Assembly (NCBI GenBank): GCA_037951105.1
Contig: JBAMJV010007206.1
Span: 1-64,000, forward strand
DNA: 64,000 bases
Source: Echinarachnius parma
Taxonomy: Eukaryota; Echinodermata; Echinoidea; Clypeasteroida; Echinarachniidae
Reading direction: 5' to 3'
The notes under the pieces were generated by a model. The model saw nothing but the letters and a program-made list of their open reading frames with translations, was not told the origin of the DNA and ran no database searches. The position numbers and the translations under genes were made by a program. Of this stretch, positions 35,609 to 45,919 are shown in pieces (the stretch's first letter is position 1; each line of letters opens with the position of its first letter).

Positions 35609-36922
35609 ATGCAGCCGTACACTGGAGCCATTCGGGATGTTGGGACCACCACGGAGTGGATAACGCTCCTTGAGTTTGATTACGAGTACTCGAGTCCAAA
35701 ATTCGTAAGCACGATGTCGTCACAAAAGGACATCGAAGACACGATGTCGCCTCAACCAAACTACGGAGACACGATGTCGCCAAGACCGAGCTTCGAAGAC
35801 ATAATATTACCACGTTCAAACTTCGAGTTCACCGACTACAACCAGCGCATCGTCATCTCCGTCCTCATATGCATCATTTTCATCGTCGGTGTCATCGGGA
35901 ATACACTAGTCTTGATCGCAGTCGCTATGTCGAGGAAGCTTCAGACGTCGACAAACGCTTTTGTGGCGAGTCTTGCAATGACGGACTTACTGACTTGCCT
36001 TGTCCTGCCGTTTCAGATGACAGGTGTCCTGAGCACCAGTGGGTGGGTGCTACCTTTCTTTCTCTGCACCATCATCGGCGGCATCGCAATTTCGTCAGCT
36101 ATCGCGAGCGTTATCTCACTGGCATTGATCGCCATCAATCGATACGTCATCATAACGTTGGACCGCACACGCTACGCCCGTATCTTCTCTACACGCAACG
36201 TAGGGATGATGATCCTATTCGCGTGGTTCTTTCCTCTCATCACCATGGTCTTCCCGCAAGCGATCGGATACGGTCGATTGGGATACACCAAGAAGTACAA
36301 GCTGTGTCTGATGGATGGCGACCACTACTACGCGTTCCTCTACGAGTTCGGCGCCGCCGCCATTCAGCTGACGTGCTTTGTCGTCATCATCGTCTGCTAT
36401 GGGATGATCTACCGATTCCTCAGGAGGAAGATGTTCGTCTTCCAGCGCCCATCTGCGAAGGTTTATTATAACGACGGGAATTCAAATCGCGTCATTGGAC
36501 CGCTGATACCAACCAATGCACACGTGGTAGCGGTGGAGTGTAATTCCAGTGACAATTCCAGCGTTGACCATTCGCACGACGACGCCACGACGACACATTC
36601 GGCATTTTCCGGAACCACTCCGAAGAGGAAGCGAAAGATGCCGACGAGACGCGAAGTGCAGATTACCCGGAACCTGTTCTACGTGGTTTGTGCATTCTTC
36701 ATCTGTATCATCCCGTATGCCCTCACCATCCCGGTGCCCAACAGCGGGCCGGTTCTGGTCTACTTGGGCGTGCTTGTCACCGGGTCCAGCGTCATCAACC
36801 CCATCATCTATGGATTCAACCACCCGCATTTCAGGATCGTCTTCAGGGCGTTCCTGCGGTGGGACTTGGCTAAAATACCGCAACCGACCGCTCTGGTCCG
36901 GTTTATTCGAGGAAAGACATGA
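35609..36922 (+). CDS. Single-exon rhodopsin-class (class A) G-protein-coupled receptor, orphan, 437 aa
   Basis: Seven hydrophobic helices are visible at about 81-107, 115-138, 150-176, 197-217, 243-268, 355-375 and 383-402. Class A signatures: Asn98 in GN of TM1, SLAMTD with Asp126 in TM2, Cys153 and Cys233 positioned for the TM3-ECL2 disulfide, NRY (177-179) in place of DRY, Trp206 in TM4, Pro369 in TM6 and NPIIY (397-401) in TM7. The usual CWxP of TM6 is CIIP, so the toggle tryptophan is missing. NRY and the TM2/TM4 flavour recall the melatonin-receptor-like, GPR84-like and moody-like orphan group of invertebrates; the ligand cannot be read from sequence. Intracellular loop 3 is long (about 269-354), with a KRKRK basic patch and a Ser/His/Asp-rich stretch. 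The extracellular N-terminus (about 80 residues) has four 10-residue repeats and no NxS/T site. An in-frame TAA at 35582-35584 fixes the start, and -3 is A. The locally higher GC content and open frame support real coding. Confidence 0.93.
   Translation: MQPYTGAIRDVGTTTEWITLLEFDYEYSSPKFVSTMSSQKDIEDTMSPQPNYGDTMSPRPSFEDIILPRSNFEFTDYNQRIVISVLICIIFIVGVIGNTLVLIAVAMSRKLQTSTNAFVASLAMTDLLTCLVLPFQMTGVLSTSGWVLPFFLCTIIGGIAISSAIASVISLALIAINRYVIITLDRTRYARIFSTRNVGMMILFAWFFPLITMVFPQAIGYGRLGYTKKYKLCLMDGDHYYAFLYEFGAAAIQLTCFVVIIVCYGMIYRFLRRKMFVFQRPSAKVYYNDGNSNRVIGPLIPTNAHVVAVECNSSDNSSVDHSHDDATTTHSAFSGTTPKRKRKMPTRREVQITRNLFYVVCAFFICIIPYALTIPVPNSGPVLVYLGVLVTGSSVINPIIYGFNHPHFRIVFRAFLRWDLAKIPQPTALVRFIRGKT
35708..35827 (+). 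repeat. Coding 30-bp tandem repeat, four units, in the GPCR N-terminus
   Basis: Four successive 30-base units start at 35708, 35738, 35768 and 35798. They encode residues 34-73 as STMSSQKDIE, DTMSPQPNYG, DTMSPRPSFE and DIILPRSNFE. Units 2 and 3 are closest; units 1 and 4 are diverged. The frame is kept because the unit is a multiple of three. Confidence 0.9.
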
Positions 36923-38622
36923 ACGCGCTGAATATGCTTTCCTTACGTGACCAATACAAATGCGTTGAACATTTGACAATAATGTCTTTTAATGCATTTA
37001 AATTACATCCGAAATTTATAATTCATTGTATTGAAAGAGCTTCTGTGATGGGACTGTGATGGACAAAGTACAAGAATTTTAACCGCCATTTCTTGCTCGG
37101 TTCTTTCAATACCTGAACCATTTGCGAAATGTTAACCTTCAATATTATGATATAACTGATCTGGCGTATCTAGTGAATTACAACTTGCCTATCGCGTCTG
37201 CTTCAGTGTGTTCAATATGCTTCAAGTACGGAACTTTCATTCGTGTCAGCTAAAGAAAAACTATGGCTCTTGCGATGAAACATTGACATGATACAAGAGC
37301 CAACAACTCTTGCAATGCATATCCAGGGAAAGACCTGAGTACCTCAAATCAATTTAAATACTTTTGATCTGCAACTACTGGCTCTTGTCATGTTGTACAT
37401 GTTTAACATCACTACCCTGTGAAGTCATATAGACGCCATGTTGTTGTATGCATGTCATTGTGTAAAAAATATTGACGTCCTCTGAGATCTAAGTATTTAC
37501 ACTATGTTGATATATATTGTACTATGTGACTTTTGTGTCACGTGAGAGGGATATAGTAGTTGAAATTTACCATTACATATAGATTAAACATTTAAGAAGT
37601 TAAGATTTTTAAAATTTGTAAAGTTTCTATTTCTTTAGTCAATATATATTTTCAACTCTAAAAATAATGTGAAAAATATGATTGTCTATAATCGAGATCG
37701 TATACATTTTCGTGAATTAATCAATATATTGATGATACTGTTCAGTGGGGAGTTTCGACGCCTCTTCCAATCTACTCAATCTACTGATAATATTGTATAA
37801 GCTACTATAGGCATGTCAATTAAAGAAAGTCGGTTATGAAAGAAAAGTTCTTTCTTACATATCATTATAGTATACAATGTCCTTAATTATTTTCGCTGAT
37901 GGAAGCTAATTAGCACTATAAACCGAATTGAACAAATATACATTGCCAGGAGTGTTTGTTCGAAAAAATCTAGTTCCGAACTGTTATTGTTTAACGAGTT
38001 ATACTATTCAAACCCGACCTCTGTTCAAAATGCCGTCCATGTAGCAACAAATAATTGTTGTCGAAGCGTTATGATTGTATGACTACAATATGCTCAGTTT
38101 GCACATCAAACTACTATAAAGTTTGTCAAAAAGATCGATGTAGAGTTATTTTAAAAATCGCAGCTGATTTGATCATGTTTTAAGAGTTAAATGTTCAAAA
38201 GTATCGAAGATAATGCAAAAAAAAAACTGAGATAAGATCTGGAAATGTTTGATGCACTTTGGATGACATTACCGGTACATTATCAAAACTTGAATCTCTT
38301 CTCGCTACCGGTCTTACATTCTCAAATCAAATAGTTCCAAGGTAATGTTACAGCTCTATAGTCACGTTACCAAAGTCTCCAATTAAGAGGGCATCATACG
38401 CTAAAACTAAGCGTGGTATTATGCATATCTTTGTTTATCTAGAGGCCCACATATGAGAACAAGGGGCATGCGTTTCCATAGGGGCGGGAAACATGGTCCT
38501 CCCCACTCCTTCGGTAGCTACACATCCGAGTGCTTGATTTGTTTCTTACGTAAACACCAGTATGTAAGGTTGATTGAACCTTACACACATGTTCGGTAAG
38601 CCTTCAATTATTCAAATGTTCA
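36923..38622. other. GPCR 3' flank, probable 3' UTR, non-coding
   Basis: AT-rich. No clear AATAAA was found soon after the stop, so the transcript end is not placed. Nothing else recognised. Confidence 0.4.
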
Positions 38623-39518
38623 TTAAAGGGATCTAGTAATATTGTCAAAATCCACATACAAACATACCTTATTGGATTTCTATTACCAAAAGAAGCATCG
38701 AACATCATTTGGTTCTTAAAGGGATAGTTGAGTTCTGGTAAGGAGAGTACAAATTTGGTGAAACTGAATTTTAGTAACCAAAACCTGCATCATTACATTA
38801 CAAACTATTTAGTTATAACTAGAAAGGAACACAAAATTACAAATGACGTAGTAAAGATCATGTTATCATTCCAAAAGAGCCGTTAAAACGTAAGAGGGCG
38901 CTCTCTAAACACTCATCGGTTTCAACCATTTTGAATAAAATATTGGGCATGTGATGTTTTGTTTTAATAGTGATTAGATAGAGAAATAACCAACAACTAT
39001 TTAAATACCTAATTTGTAACTTTTTGAAAAGAGGAAACATTTTTTTTAATTTTTAACGGCTGGTTCAAAATTCTCTAATAAACCTGGGGCCCCAGTTTAT
39101 TACAAATTGTTATATGTATGGATATTTCAGCCGTCTCTGAACTGATTTTGATCAAACAAAGATGATTTTATTATTTAAATATTATACTCTTTCAAATTTT
39201 ACACTCAGCTTTTCATTACCTCACAAAAAAAACGTAGTCTAGCGCCCTCTCTACCAAAACTCAACTATCCCTTTAAAATGTCCCTTCCGTTATATAGATA
39301 TGTATGATTGAAGTGTTCAGATTTATACCTATCTACTGGATAGTAAAAGCTGTGTACAAAGTCGGTGCAGTGAGTTAGCGAATATCACTTTGCTTTTTCC
39401 ATTTGACGTGAAATGTCCACACATTACTTAGTGGACATAATAAGATCACAACAATACCCATTTTATCAACCATTCATCACTTTTTGCACTTGTCAACAAA
39501 GTTACCAGATCCCTTTAA
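38623..39518. mobile_element. TTAA-flanked MITE, family M2, copy split by an M1 insertion
   Basis: Starts TTAAAGGGATCTAGTAATAT and ends GTTACCAGATCCCTTTAA. Removing the M1 copy (38716-39276) restores colinearity with 10151-10536. Confidence 0.85.
38716..39276 (-). mobile_element. TTAA-flanked MITE, family M1, copy 5, nested in M2
   Basis: 561 bp, ends TTAAAGGGATAGTTGAGTTC and ACTCAACTATCCCTTTAA, centre CTGGGGCCCCAG. B orientation. Nested, hence younger than its M2 host. Confidence 0.92.
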
Positions 39519-41078
39519 ACGTGAGATATATTTGTAAACCATAACCGGTCTCTCTCTCTTTCTCTCCTGAGATACTCTCCTTTGAGATTATCGGAAATAT
39601 GTTATCTTGATATCTGTGAGGACGATTCCGAGACCAAAAAGCTCACTCGACGAAAATCAGAAGACATCTTATGAGCTAAAGTGTTTAAAGTTGATTGAAC
39701 CTTGCTGAAATGTTCGTTAGGTATACAGTAATCAATGCAATAATTGTAAGTTTGGTATGTTGGTATTTAACAGTTTCTCTCTCTCTCCTGAGGTATTCCC
39801 CTTTGAGATTATCGAAAATATTTTATCTTTATATTTGTAAGTTCGATCCTGAAACAAGGCATTTCCCCTGAAGAATACCAGTCATACGTGACTCTCATGC
39901 ATTATGATTATTATTAGTATTATTATTAGTATTATTATTAGTAGTAGTAGTATCGTTATTCTGTCATGATTCACATTTGAAGATGTTGAAGGGATGTTGA
40001 AACCGAGACATTCTACAGACCACCCAGGGTAGTAGGGTTTGAAGATATTGTTTTTTGTCTCCATTGGCCCTTATCTTCACCTTTCCTTTAAGCTAAATTT
40101 GACATGTTTTCTTCGCAAACTGTATGTTTGAAGAATGATTCCGCCAAGTGAGGTTATGATTATCATGCTTATAAGATGAGCAAGGGGTTGGTTAGGGTTG
40201 TATTTGTTTTGTTTTATTTCGTTTGCCGTAGTTGTCATTATGACTAAATTATACGTATAAGTTCCCCTTTAAACTAACAAATGCTTTTAAGACTTATAAT
40301 TTGTTAAGACTGATAATTTGTCAAACTTATGGTTCAACTAAATGTCACATTATTTCAATAAATGCTGTTTTCTGTTAACTGTGCGTATGCATCTAAAATA
40401 ATTAATTATTAACGAAAATATATTTGTAGTCATTTGTCCATTCGAGCTAGCCTTCCTTTCACACTCTGGCTAAATAAACAAACTCGTTTTCTTAATCTGA
40501 CGACAGCAAACAACGGATGACATTTTCATCTTCCTTTCTTATTATTTTGAAAAGTAGGACGGGTTATGTCTTGTTAACAGTTCTCTGGCAGGACGTAAGG
40601 TTTTTCAATTATCAACAGTTTCTTGGCAGTAATTAATGTTTCCATGCTCCAACAGCTATAGGATGTATCTTCTATTAATTTGTGCTTGGCAATAAGTGAT
40701 ATTTTCCCATTAGAGGAATTAAGTCGTATTGATCTTATCTTGGCAGTAAACAGCTTAGTTGAGGCATTGCTGAGAATTAAAGGTCAATCCCATCCCCTGC
40801 TTCGTCATGTTCATACTGTAGTTTAAGTTGTAAATCATTAATTTGAAAGAGCTGAATTTGTGTTTTTGTCATTAATCATTCACACGGTGGTATCGAACAT
40901 ATTAATCTAACGATTCGGAATGGAAGTGGAAATAATTATATTCAAAGTATTTTAGAATGATGAGTTAATTAACTTTTGATTAATATTTAAATTTAGTATT
41001 GGGTAATGTATTACTGATACAATTGATTGTGCTTTACTTCTATTCGACTTGACATGTCAAACATAATTTAGCAATTTG
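39519..41078. other. Non-coding stretch
   Basis: Contains two related CTCTCTCTCCTGAG / CCTTTGAGATTATCG blocks (about 39550-39600 and 39775-39825), a small direct duplication, and a (TTA)n patch near 39905-39955. No gene. Confidence 0.45.
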
Positions 41079-41335
41079 ATCTAGTAACTATGTTGACATG
41101 TGCAAAACGTGATGAATGGTTGGTTGTTCGTTCGTTCGTGTCTCCTTAATTAGATCAAGATTAATTTAAAGTTCCTAAATTAAGTTCTTCCATCGCTCGA
41201 TGGTTGACACAATGTGCATTGTTGTGATCAGATATGTCCACTGAGTTATGTGTGAATATTTCACGTTAAATGGATGTTATATGGCGAATATTAAAGTGAT
41301 ATTCGTTAACCTATTGCACTGGCTTTGTACTGATA
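41079..41335 (-). mobile_element. Family M2 MITE, inverted fragment
   Basis: Reads, on the minus strand, like the interior and one end of M2 (ACAAAGTTACTAGATC-type end, TCATCACGTTTTGCACATGT, ACGTGAAATATTCACA-like). The other end is missing. Confidence 0.65.
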
Positions 41336-41612
41336 CAACTAAGAAGGGAGAACATGAAGAGAGATAAATGGTGTAATAGAGAGTAATTTTTTTGCAGATT
41401 TATAAAGAATAATGTTATCTTGAATTCAACTAGTGTTAAAATGGGGTGTTATTTCTTACGATAGCATACAACCATCATGTCCAACACTATATACGGTATA
41501 GTATAGTTTCTGCTTGTGTATAAGTATGTACCATAGTAATCATGGTAATTGTACAGCCTTTGTATGACTTGTGTATATTGTATATAAACTTTTATACTTC
41601 GATTTTTATACA

Positions 41613-41618
41613 AATAAA
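41613..41618 (+). promoter_or_regulatory. Candidate poly(A) signal AATAAA
   Basis: AATAAA followed within 15-50 bases by T/GT-rich sequence, a typical 3' end context on the plus strand. It lies 4.7 kb after the GPCR stop codon, so it would need a very long 3' UTR or belong to an unrecognised transcript. Confidence 0.2.
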
Positions 41619-41794
41619 GTTGAACTCATTATAATGATTTGCTTCCATTATGTTGTTGCTTATTATTGATATAGCTGTCAGGAGTTGTATGTATTAGGTG
41701 AATTGCATTAGAGAGAACTTACAATGATGATGGGGAGTGGGTTCATAAGTATAAACGTTCATGTATTTTAGTGGTTCTCCTACTCTCTATTTAG

Positions 41795-41890
41795 GTATAT
41801 ATATATATATATATATATACGTGTCTATATGTTTATTTGTTGTTTGTTTGTTTGTTTGTTTGTTTGTTTGTTTGTGTGTTTGTTTGTTGT
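41795..41890. repeat. Microsatellites (TA)n and (TTTG)n
   Basis: (TA)n at about 41795-41818 and (GTTT)n at about 41840-41890. Confidence 0.9.
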
Positions 41891-42121
41891 TATTGTTTTT
41901 AACCCAACTCACGAGTGAAAACATAATTTCTACTACAAGGAAGGCATTTTAATTATTTTCATGAGACTGATTCGAAAGATTATTCACGATAATAAAGGTT
42001 ATTGGGTGGGGTAAAATCGTGACTTAAGCGATCAAATTGGGCAATCTGAGAATCCGAAATTTGCAAATTAATTTTAAAAAACAGTTAGTTCATTCAGCAC
42101 GTATTCACAAACAAACGCGCG

Positions 42122-42176
42122 CGCACAGACACACACACACACACACACACACATACACACACTCGCACACACACAT
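42122..42176. repeat. Microsatellite (CA)n
   Basis: About 50 bp of CA dinucleotides with a few interruptions. Confidence 0.95.
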
Positions 42177-43046
42177 TTATTGTATTATTTGTAATTAATT
42201 TATATTAGAAAACATGAAAAGGTTCATGGAGAGGGTTTAAAACTTCAAAATTTAACCAATTAAAATTCGAAGAATGATTCTTTATTTTAACCACTCGTAT
42301 TCCATGGTTGAGACTTTATTAAAAAGGAAACAACAACAATTTACATTTACCGCAATTAGAGACTGTAATCAAGTCCAATTCATCATGCTCATGGACAAAT
42401 TAAAAACAAAACAGATACTATTGCATCAAATATTGTAGCAACTCCAGTTCATATGAGACGTAACAATTATACATGTGTTAATTTTGGAAAAATATGCAGC
42501 AAAACATTCGATTGTGAAGAATTATTATAATAAAAAACAATATATAGCATGGTAGCCACGTAAATTAAACACACACTTATACAGATTATTTGGATTACGG
42601 AAATGTCATTCAATCAGGTCATTAAAATCGGAATATAGGAAACTAAATAACATTTTTTTTCATGGAAATTCATGAAAAGGCAAACATAGAAGAATCGATT
42701 AGCATGGCTATTAACAATGTATGATATTAATTAAAAACTTCAACTAAAACATTTTGTTACTCGTTATTTTTTTTATCTTGATAACAAGTAACCATTTAAA
42801 ATACATTTCCAGTGAATGCAACAAGCTTACAAAATAATTGCCCCGTATTGTCTCATTGTCTAGATTTAGCATCAACATCGAGGTCGACGAACATGCTTGT
42901 GAGCTACTTGTTGCGGGAAAATTATTATTCCGTTCTTCGACCAACTCGCTCAATAATGTTTCTCACTGCCATGACTGCGACATCAAGCCTCATTATCGAG
43001 ATCGGGCTTGGAATCCCGCTTCTTATAACATACATGAAGAGGTTCG
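42177..43046. other. Non-coding or unresolved stretch
   Basis: AT-rich. A less AT-rich patch of about 230 bp at 42815-43045 is open in several frames on both strands but shows no family motif or clear splice sites, so no gene is called. Confidence 0.35.
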
Positions 43047-43412
43047 TTAAAGGAATCTTATAATCATGGTCTTGATGGTAAATTGTCCAAATCCACAAAT
43101 ATTACTTGGAACTCGAGTGATTCTTCTATACCTTGTTGTATTCGTATCACCGAAATTCCATTTCGTTAAAAATCATATTTGTGAATGAAGTGTTCAGATT
43201 GTTAATTATCCACTGGAAAGTTATAACTGTGAACAAGGTCAGTGCAATGAGTAAGTGAATATCACTTTGCATTTTGCTCATATAACTCTGCCATACAACA
43301 TTTATTTAACGTGAAACTTTCACACATTACACAGTGGAAATATCATTTCATAAAAACACACGTTTCATCACTTTTAGGACATGTCCACAAAGCTACTACT
43401 AGATCCCTTTAA
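43047..43412. mobile_element. TTAA-flanked MITE, family M2, copy 3
   Basis: Starts TTAAAGGAATCTTATAATCA and ends CTACTAGATCCCTTTAA. Shares ATACCTTGTTGTATTCGTAT and AGTGAATATCACTTTGCATT with the 10151 copy. It lies about 200 bp from the STRA6-like stop codon. Confidence 0.85.
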
Positions 43413-43514
43413 AGACATTTGAGGCTTCGAATCTGATTGGGTATATCGCCCGATTAAGTTCATCTAAACGTTGGTTTGTAGTACTGTTCTGATCGCTTCT
43501 ATTTGTCCAATAAC

Positions 43515-43520
43515 TTTAAT
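43515..43520 (-). promoter_or_regulatory. Candidate poly(A) signal ATTAAA for the STRA6-like gene
   Basis: ATTAAA on the minus strand lies about 90 bases past the stop codon at 43607. It is the nearest recognisable hexamer, but in AT-rich DNA. Confidence 0.35.
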
Positions 43521-43606
43521 CTGTCACAACGTTTTTTAACAGACAAAATACAAACATTTCTATACATTTATAACAAGATTCAACTACAAAAGCACATAAA
43601 GAGTTT

Positions 43607-44421
43607 TCACTGTCCGACTACATCATGATCGTCCGAATGCTGCGGGACATCGAGGTGAATGACAACGTTCTCGTGATCGACGTGTTGTGGAGAAGCGTGG
43701 GTGCCGTGATCGTCAACGATCTCGCTCGAGTTCCGTTTCTCACTGCTTCCCCGAGGTTCTTTCGCGGAGTGCCGCTTCTCATACCGACGTTCGTTCGCGG
43801 CGGCTTGTGGCTGCGTGTTGGGTTGTGGTTGTCTCCTAGCGCTAACACGCTGGATCGGGCTCCTCTTCGCGTTGATTGGGACCGGCGTCTCCTTTTGATA
43901 CGCGTCGTTTTGGCTACCACGATTCGGTCCCTGGTCGTCGTTGACCTCGCCGTTGTCGTTCTCGTTTCGAAGATAGATCCCGAAGCTTCTAAGGTTGACG
44001 GGCTCATCAGATGCTAGCTTATCCTCATCCTTGATAATTACGTCATCATTCTTTACCAGTCCATCTTTTCCGCTTTCAACCTGACCACCGTCGTTGCCGG
44101 CAACGCCATGGTCATCGCGGTCTGACTCGTCGGCCATCAGCTCGCGGTTGAGCAGCTCGGCGGCCAGTCGGTCGTCGGCATCCGGGTAGAAGTTAGGCGC
44201 AGAGACAACTCTTCCCCCACCAGCGGCTGCTGCCGCCTTGGTCCGCTGCAACACCTGCTGGCGATGTGGCAGCAGGGTCGATACCTTGAGGATGCGCTTC
44301 TCCAGCTCTTGGAAGGTGATCTGGCGGGAACGCTTCCGGGTGTTGAGCAGGCTGGGGTTGAAGAGGAGGGTGTAGGCTAGCTGCCAGCGGAGCACGGCAC
44401 GGGAATGGGGCGAGATGCTCT
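43607..44421 (-). CDS. STRA6: STRA6-like gene, terminal exon with long hydrophilic tail
   Basis: The exon begins after CTCCCATGCAG and runs to a stop, encoding about 270 residues. The phase (Gly/Glu junction after phase 1) fits the previous exon. It opens with RAVLRWQLAYTLLFNPSLL; an AYTLL-x-NP-x-L box is characteristic of the cytoplasmic C-terminal part of STRA6, the plasma-membrane retinol channel (receptor for RBP4 in vertebrates, regulated with calmodulin). The remaining roughly 235 residues are unlike the short vertebrate tail: KR-rich, then a helix-prone TFQELEKRILKV, a poly-Ala stretch, then Asp/Asn/His/Gln-rich disorder. The seven exons in the window total about 506 residues, against about 667 for whole human STRA6. 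Translation upstream of 44421 in the same open frame (to 44644) is repeat-derived and not exon. The function in retinoid uptake is inferred from family. Confidence 0.88.
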
Positions 44422-44467
44422 CTGCATGGGAGATGAAATCAATAATAATCAACAAATTATGAGGGGT

Positions 44468-45370
44468 TGTTGCACCACAAATTGTCGTACCTGCACAAAT
44501 TGTCGTAGGCGACAATTTGTGCAAAATTTCACGCCACAAATTGTCGCCTCCTGCACAAATTGTCGTTTGCGACAATTTGTGTTGCTCTCGCCGTCCCCAT
44601 ACCCGGCGACAATTTGTGAAATCACGTAAAACCTCACACCACAAATTGTCGCATATTGCACGAATTGTCGTCAGTCGCTGTCTTCAAGCTCCAAAGATGA
44701 TGATGATGATAATAATAATAATCAGTGTTGGTGGGCTCGAGGCCGGCCTCGGCGTCGACACCAGTGGAATATTTTTTACGAAGGAGAGACCGAGATCCGT
44801 CAACAAATCTCGAGGCCGAGACCGAGACTATTTGGTTTTGGGGGCCGAGACCATTAAAGAACACTACAAATTGGCCTCGAGACAACTTAAAAAAAAAAAA
44901 ACAAGCCATGTGTGAGCATGTGTTAATATTCGTTTTTATGTGATTTTCGGTTGTATTTCTGCTTTTCATTCAGTTTCTAGCTAGGTACCTTTCATGGGTG
45001 TTTGTGAGCTGAGGGGGGGGGGGGGGGGGGGGGCAATGATTTGTCCCCTTTTTTTTTTTTTTTCTTGTCTTTTTTGTATTTTCGTTTGTGAATACATGGT
45101 TTATTTACCTATAATGTTGGTGCGTTGGTATATATCCGTATGTCAAGAATGATCATTTTAATCCAAAATATATGTCATTATGGCTTTGAACAGGACCGTA
45201 GGTGTGGCGACAATTTGTGGTGCCAGCTACCAGCACAAATTGTCGCCGTCGCCTCCACAAATTGTCGCAAACGACAATTTGTGCAGAAAGCGACAATTTG
45301 TGGTGTCAACATTTTGCACAAATTGTCGCCTACGACAATTTGTGCAGGTACGACAATTTGTGGTGCAACA
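44468..45370. mobile_element. Fold-back element built of the 12-mer CACAAATTGTCG
   Basis: Two arms (44468 to about 44668 and about 45200-45370) are reverse complements in overall order and flank an interior of about 530 bp. Together they hold 16 exact copies of CACAAATTGTCG in either orientation plus one degenerate copy. Termini TGTTGCACCAC and GTGGTGCAACA. The flanks are GGGGT on both sides (44463-44467 and 45371-45375), a probable 5-bp (perhaps 6-bp AGGGGT) target duplication. The interior has (GAT)n/(AAT)n, a CTCGAGGCCGAGACCGAGAC-like segment, poly-A and poly-G, but no transposase. Confidence 0.88.
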
Positions 45371-45494
45371 GGGGTGTAGCTACAGGTGGGGGCATGGGGG
45401 CACATGCCCCCCTCCTTTCATTTCACAAAAACAATAAGGGTACACATTCAACCAATTTATCAAATACGTCGGGTCGGACCACGCTACGCCACTG
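45369..45494. mobile_element. Possible small hAT-like remnant beside the fold-back element
   Basis: CAGGGGTGTAGC at the left and GCTACGCCACTG at the right are imperfect hAT-type termini in inverted order. No matching 8-bp flanks were seen, perhaps because the fold-back element joined or replaced the left flank. Confidence 0.4.
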
Positions 45495-45589
45495 AGCATG
45501 GAGAATGATCGAACTTTAAGTATTTTAAAATAACGATATATAATTTATAATCCACCAATAATAAAGTGAACTACCACCGTAACAGATTA

Positions 45590-45919
45590 GGGGGCGTTGC
45601 ATAAAACTCAAAACGCAAAGTTGCGTTTGATTTTCGACGCAAGTCACCAAAAATCAAACGCAACTTTTCGTTTAAACGCAACTCTGTTGCATAAAGACTT
45701 GAGTTTGAAATCAAACGCAACTTTGCGTTTGATATCAAACGCAACTTTGCGTCTGATCCATATCATAATTAAACTTGCGTTTGATATCAAACGCAAAGTT
45801 GCGTTTGATCCAGATGTTTATGCAACGGTCAATTGCGATCAAACGCAAAGTTGCGTTTGATTTTGCGTTCGATCAAACGCAAAATCAAACGCAACTTTGA
45901 GTCTTATGCAACGCCCCCC
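45590..45919. mobile_element. Fold-back MITE built of TTGCGTTTGA words
   Basis: Ends GGGGGCGTTGCATAA and TTATGCAACGCCCCCC. The roughly 330-bp body repeats ATCAAACGCAA and TTGCGTTTGAT in both orientations, including the 24-bp palindrome around 45715-45738. The terminus is of the same type as those at 12011, 31805 and 32120. Confidence 0.9.

Noticed and set aside
42744-43063. Less AT-rich patch open in several frames on both strands
   Set aside because: No frame shows family similarity or clear codon bias, and part of the end is the start of an M2 MITE.
44422-44644. Upstream extension of the terminal STRA6-like frame (residues before ESISPH)
   Set aside because: The extension is translated from the fold-back element and intron; the CAG acceptor at 44422-44424 fits the phase of the preceding exon.
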